A stretch of 64,000 nucleotides of DNA, taken from assembly GCA_024345305.1 (NCBI GenBank), contig BRON01000002.1, positions 1,178,001 through 1,242,000 of the forward strand, read 5' to 3'. Made by a program: the position numbers and the translations under genes. Under the pieces are notes generated by a model that was given only the letters and a program-made list of their open reading frames with translations, was not told the DNA's origin and did not search any database. Origin of the DNA: Mrakia gelida. Lineage: Eukaryota; Basidiomycota; Tremellomycetes; Cystofilobasidiales; Mrakiaceae. This document shows positions 58,659 through 64,000 of the stretch, one piece after another (position 1 is the first letter of the stretch; each line of letters starts with the position of its first letter).

Positions 58659-59380
58659 GTGTAGATCTCGTTTGAAGGAAGGAAACGGAGCTGAGGAGGA
58701 GGAGAGGGAGGGAGGGGAGTTTCGACGTGGAGGAGGAACTGTCTCGGGCACTTGTAAACTCATATATCAGTAGTCCATTCACCATCTCTGCCTTATCTTC
58801 GTGTGTATATCTCGCTCCTCGAGAGCTGGAAGAGTCCGCAAAGAAGAAAAGAGAGGAGGGGCAGCCTTCTCCGCGCTCGTTTCGCATCATCATCGCCCTT
58901 CCTCCCACCTCCCATCTCGTCGGATTCTCACAACTCCAAGGGACCCCTCGCCAACCCAGCTCATTCACTCTTCGACCCTCCCATTAAGAAAGCACCTCTT
59001 CGCCGTCTTTTCGTCGCATCTTTGAGTCCCACGGAGCTATCGATCCAGTCAAGCGAGGTTCGTCAAGGTCATCCCTTCCCTTCGCTACCACGTCCGAGCC
59101 TTCCTCCGAGCTCAAAGTCGCCCGAATTGATCTCTAACCGCTCTTGATACTCTTACAGATCCTCCGCGAACGTTCAGATCGTTCGACATCCAAGTCAACA
59201 GCTGCTTTTGAAGGAGATCTCCCGAGTGGTGAGCTCTCCTTCCCTCCTCCCCTCCTTCCCCTCCTCCACCTCAGCCCTCCATCGAGCTTCATCAGCACCA
59301 GCTGAACATTCTTTACAATCACTGACCTCCTCGTTCACTTCTCTTCACTCTCCAGTCTCTACGAGTCGCCGTTCTTCACG
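58659..59380. other. Intergenic region with probable 5' UTR introns of the ubiquitin protease
   Basis: 722 bp. A donor at about 59230 (GTGAGC), CTGACC near 59323 and CTCTCCAG at about 59355 form a good intron just before the chosen ATG. The frame stays open between that acceptor and the ATG (LYESPFFT), so an upstream coding exon cannot be excluded. Confidence 0.5.
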
Positions 59381-62300
59381 ATGGAACCGTTCTCCAACCT
59401 GCCGACCTCTCCCTCCTCCTTCTCCCACTCGCACACCTCTCCATCAAAGCACCCAGACGGTCCTCGCCCACCCTCCATCGGCTCTCCTAAAGCTCTCATC
59501 CCATCGCCAGATACCGAGGAGGTCGACGAGTTGATGGAAGAAGAGTTCACTCCCTCAGGACTCCTCCCTACCAACTCAGCCGTTCCTTCACCTCCTCGAC
59601 CAGCGTCAGCAACCCTCACCTACGCTCCCACAGCCCTCATGGACGAACCTCGTACGACCTCCCCTTACTTCGCTAGCTCCTCATCTTCAAACTCGGACAG
59701 ACGATACTCCTCTTCCAACTCGTACGGTTCTAAACACACCACCATCGTTCAACCTCACGCCGTCAGAGGAATCTCGTTCGTCGACGATGGACTTCCCTCC
59801 GTCAGCCACGTCGAGAACGCAGGATACGGGGAAGGCTCGTGGGCAGTCAAGTCTCCTATGGATCAGGATGGTCTTCCGGACTATATCGATACCACTCCAG
59901 CAGGCCCTTTCGACGACAAGAGCCAGGCTTGGGATGCTTCGAACGATTACCGGTTCGTCCGCTTTCCCCTCGCGTTCGATCCTCTTCTTCCGAAGAGCTG
60001 AAATGACCTCTTTCTTCGATTTTCTTGACCTTCAGATCTCCCGAAGCTCTACCTCCAAGTCCTCCTCCCGAGTTCCAGCACACAGTCCAGGAGGACGTCG
60101 CAGCGTGGACGAAGGAGAGGGAAGAAGCGTCCTGGGAGAGGACGATGCCTGGTCTCGTCAACGATCCTAGCGCTGGGGGCTGGGGTACGCCTCCTCCTCC
60201 TCTCATCTCGGTCTCTCAAGAACCTCTTTACGCTCAGGTCGGTCCAGGAGTTCTCCCCTCGGTCCTCATCGAAGCACCAGCGTGGCCGATCCGCTCGCCA
60301 GCTTGGGAGATCATCGTCGAAACCCTCCCTTCACCTTCCATTCCCATCACTCCTCTTCCTCAACCACCTACCACCCTGGTCCCAACGGCAGAGAGTCTCG
60401 CTACCGACTCAGCAACCATCGAAGGCAGCACTCCCTCCTCCATCAACGCTCCTCTCCCCGACGTCGCGTCCGCTCCTCCCAAGATCGACCCTCCCACCCT
60501 CGACGAGATCCGCTCCGCCCTGCCTTCGATTCCCTCAGGAGGCTCGGTCCTCTTCTGCCCGAGCGAGATGAGCTGGTGGGTCTTCCCAGCTGGCCAAGGA
60601 CACCCTCCCCACGCCAAACTCACGTCGGAAGCAGTCGACAAGGTCACCGAGTTCGCAGTCTTTCTGGCGGATTCGAGGAAGGGAACCGCTGGGATGGATC
60701 GAGATGGAGCAGGAGGATGGAACGAGGACAAGAAGGCTCCTCATCTTCACCTCTTCGAGAACGCCATTCGACCTGGATCGTTCGACGAGGAGTCCAACCT
60801 CGTTTCTTCGTCGCGACTCGGAGCCACCCCTCGACGCAACCTCCCTCCCGCTCTTCCTCCCCAACTCGACGCCGACGCAGAGATGGAATCTCCCCACCCT
60901 TCGGTAACCATCGGATCGGACGATACTCCTACCCTCACCTCCTCGCCGTCAGATCCTCAAACCCCTCCGTCGGACGCGTCTGCTCCCTTCCCCACCCCCG
61001 TCGCGTTCCAGGACGAGCCTGCCCTCCTCGAACCGGACAACCTCTACATCTCAGCGAACGACTCGACCTGGGTCGTCATGCCTCGTCGCCCAACTCAGCT
61101 TGGAGTGCTCAACCCCGAGGATGTGGCTGCGTTCTCGAAGAGCAAGGCCGTCGACCCTCCCGCTGGAGTCACCGATGGAGTCGACGCTGCTTGGACCGTT
61201 ATCCTCTCGTGAGTCTACATCTCAGCATCCAGATACGAAGCGAAGATTCGATCCATCGTTGCTGACGCTAATCGTCGTCTGCTTCTCGCTTCAGCATGAT
61301 CGCCAACTTCCTCTTCGCAGGTCGAACCGACGCGGTCAAGGTCACGACGAACCAGAACTTCGCGGCTCGAGTTGGATGGGACGAGAACAGGCGAGTCCTC
61401 CCTACTCTCTCGTATCTCAACTCCTTCGGCAGCTGATCGACGTCCTCTCGTTTTCTCCAGTCGAGCGATCCTCTCTGAACTCGGATTCCAGTCGACGACC
61501 CAGCCTTCGGCGAACGGAGACGTGATCATCGTCGCCCCTTCGATGGAACCCGCTGCTCTGCTCGCGATGCGCTCGAGGCTTCTCAGAGCATGGGTTGAGG
61601 TTGGAGCTTATCTGGAAGATCATCGATGTCGGAGACGTCGTGAGTTCGCGTTTCGTTTCGTTTCGTTTCGCGTTCGTCTTGTTTCTCGACGACGCGTTCT
61701 GACTCGTCGTCTTCTCGTTCGTGTTCCTTCCTCGTTATACAGACAGAGTCAGTACGGCGACGCATATTCCGGTTGCTGAGCAAGGCTCGAAACCCGAGAA
61801 GCACGCTGGTCAGATCAGGCTCGTCCAGGCCGAGGATGGGAAGTTTGGAGAGACAACTGGACTCAAGGCTCGTGAGTTCGATTCTTCGTGCTCTTCGTTG
61901 GTTCGTTTTTCCTTCTCGAACTCGCCAGCTGACTCGTCTTCTACCTCTCTGCTCCTTTGCAGTGCCCAAGCGGGATCCTCGACTTTGGTCGGCTTCATCC
62001 TACGAGAACGCGCTTCAAACCCTCGGTCTCAACATCCACAAGTTCCAGCTCCCGTCCTCCTTCGTCATCTTCGCCTACAAGATGCAGACCCGCTTCGACG
62101 CCGTCAACACTCCTCGCTACCTCGAAGCCGTCTCGGTCATCGAGGAAAACTGGAACAACACCGGAAAGGACGACCTCCAAACCCTTCTCGTCACGGAACG
62201 TTCGAGCGGACTCTACACGTCCAAGGAGATCGAGGACGCCTACGAGATGATCCCCGACCTCTCCAAGGCTAAGTCGGAGGAGATCACGGTTCCTCAGGAT

Positions 62301-64000
62301 CAGTTCCCTCACGACTACATCACCAAGTCGTTCTGGACCGAGTTCAACAGTCTCGGAGAGAAGCACGGAGCTGGACCTGAGTTCACGACGGCCAAGGCGG
62401 AGCTCATCCACGCGCTCGAGGTTATCGCTGTCGATCGGAGGTCGGATCTGGAGGTGTCGAGGCAGATCACGATGGTTGTTGAGCAGGCGAGGAGGGAGCC
62501 TCCCACTCCCGAGGAAGCGTACCTGCTTCTCGGTGTCCACAACGAAGTCGACGACGAGATGCTCCTAGCGTAAGGCTCTTCTCCTTCCCTATCAGCTTTT
62601 TGATTTGCTCTTGCTGACCTCTCGAATACTCTATCCCTCAGCTTGTACGACATCCGAGTACGTCGCGTCTCCTCGCTTCCCTTCGCCTCGCTCAACTCGT
62701 TCGTTTTTGACTCCCTCTTCTCTCCTCTTCGGTTTCCCACAGATATCCGATCAACCCAACAAGATCTACGAATGGAGGGACGCTCTTCGGTCCATCGCGA
62801 ACGCTCGGAACAGCGAGACGCTGAGGAAGTACTCGGAGACCGGTCAACGTCGTGAGTCTCGACTTCTCGTTTCCTGCTCGCTCTTTCCCTTCGCGATCTG
62901 ACGCGTTCTTTTTCTTGTCGTTTCATAGCTGCTGATGTCGTCGAGGTCGAAGAAGTCTCGGAGGATCGTCCTGTTGGTCTCAACAACGTCGGAAACACCT
63001 GCTACCTCAACTCGCTCCTTCAGGTGAGTCGAGTCACGTCGCTTGTTTTCTCGCTGATTCGAGACGCGTCTCAAACTGAACTGACATCGCCTCTTCGTGT
63101 TTTCCAGTACTTCTACACCATCAAAGAGCTCCGAGAAACGGTCAGCAACTGCAGTCAGTTCAAGGAGGAACTGAAAGACGACTTGGAGAAGCGAGTCGGA
63201 GGTCGAGCTGTTTCGAGGAAGGAGATCGAGCGAAGCATTCGATGTGAGTTCTCCTCTCTCTCTCTGCTATTCTTACGACCCTCCGCTGAACGATCTCCCC
63301 TCCCTCGCAGTCACGGACTACCTCGCTACCCTCTTCAGCCATCTTGAGATGAGCGACACTCCCTCCGTCTCTCCCGAACTCGAGCTCGCCTACCTCGCTC
63401 TGGTCACCTCGAAGGACGAGGAAGCCGACGTCTCGACCACCCTACCCTCCAACACTACTGGAACCTCTCCCGATACCGACGCAACCCTTGTCGACGACTC
63501 GATGCCCCCTCCTCCACCACCCTCCAACTCTCCCGTCCCTCTTCCCATCCTCGCCGAACCAGAGATGGTCACCTCCCCAACCTCAGCAACCGTCCTCGGC
63601 AAGAGAACGAGCGAAGATCGAGACCTCATGGACGTCGACAGTCAACCCAACTCTCGCTCGTCGACCACCATCCCCGAGGAAGTCGACTTAGCGATGGACG
63701 GAGGATCGGATCACTCGTCTCACCCTTCGGTTTCGCCAGCCGTTTCGCCGTTGCTCTCGCCGCTCAGTCCGGGCCGGAAAGCTCTTCGTCAAGACTCGTT
63801 CCACTCGGCAGCAAGGTCGACGCGAGCCATGACGATCGAACCTGGGGCCAACATCCCTTCGCTCGTGTCAGAGGATCATCTCGAATCGAGCTCGTCGACG
63901 CCGTTGGTACCTGAAGGACTGGTCACTCTGCCTACGAAACCTTCTCTCCCTCCTCGTCCCATTTCGAAACCTTCAGCAGATGGACCTATGATGTTTGGCG
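59381..64000 (+). CDS. Ubiquitin carboxyl-terminal hydrolase, UBP2 type (USP25/28-like), 3' end missing
   Basis: Cys protease removing ubiquitin from substrates. Exons 59381-59952, 60036-61208, 61295-61390, 61461-61639, 61743-61871, 61973-62570, 62642-62657, 62743-62851, 62929-63023, 63108-63243 and 63311 to the edge; phases agree throughout. A long N-terminal region (about 620 residues) is Pro/Ser-rich but includes folded stretches (VLFCPSEMSWWVFPAGQGHP, DLLYISAND-like repeat of the same type with WVVMPRRP). The catalytic Cys box reads RPVGLNNVGNTCYLNSLLQ followed by YFYTIKELRE, very close to fungal Ubp2. A Ser/Pro-rich insertion follows (PPPPPPSNSPVPLP...). The catalytic His and Asp lie beyond the window. 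The intron 61391-61460 starts GC (GCGAGT). Confidence 0.92.

Overview
This window is nuclear DNA from a fungus. The base composition is GC-rich and genes are dense. Almost every gene is split by many short introns (about 60-110 nt) with GTGAGT-like donors, a CTGAC branch-point motif shortly before the acceptor, and a pyrimidine-rich CAG end. That architecture, the protein set and the split-gene density suggest a basidiomycete yeast, most likely Pucciniomycotina (Microbotryomycetes-like). The clade is an inference from style and was not tested against a database.

Layout, left to right: IBA57 (-, cut by the left edge), PHS1 3-hydroxyacyl-CoA dehydratase (+), an F-box-like protein (-), rhamnogalacturonan lyase copy 1 (-, PL4), TMA20/MCT-1 (-), LUC7 (+), an unrecognised two-exon protein (+), rhamnogalacturonan lyase copy 2 (+, apparently damaged), an ELMO/CED-12 homologue (-), an F-box-like protein (+), an amidohydrolase (+), an MFS transporter (+), a nucleotide-sugar transporter (+), alanine aminotransferase (+), a GH43 endo-arabinanase (-), a 2.6-kb gene-poor stretch, a COA1-like assembly factor (-), eIF3i/TIF34 (+), a small Ser-rich ORF (+), tRNA-Ile(AAU) (-), D-serine dehydratase DSD1 (-), a large acidic nuclear-looking protein (-), a truncated tRNA-Ile copy (+), a fungal multi-pass membrane protein (-), TOM40 (+) and a UBP2-type ubiquitin protease (+, cut by the right edge).

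Most genes are core housekeeping functions (mitochondrial Fe-S assembly, protein import and COX assembly; fatty-acid elongation; translation initiation; splicing). The accessory part is pectin related: two PL4 lyases in opposite orientation about 5.7 kb apart, plus an arabinanase, which together would attack the rhamnogalacturonan-I backbone and its arabinan side chains outside the cell.

The most notable observations concern genome structure and splicing. (1) A 375-bp, almost perfect inverted repeat flanks a 5.9-kb block and cuts a tRNA-Ile at one end, as expected from an inversion with staggered breaks. (2) Copy 2 of the PL4 lyase has lost a splice acceptor and carries a net 5-nt frameshift, while some of its introns remain nearly identical to copy 1. 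(3) Microexons of 8-12 nt occur in six genes, and eIF3i has a coding exon that is only ATG. (4) Non-consensus donors recur (GTTCGT, GTCAGY), with one GC-AG and one apparent GA-AG intron. I did not find a CRISPR array, transposon, rRNA or prokaryote-type defence system.
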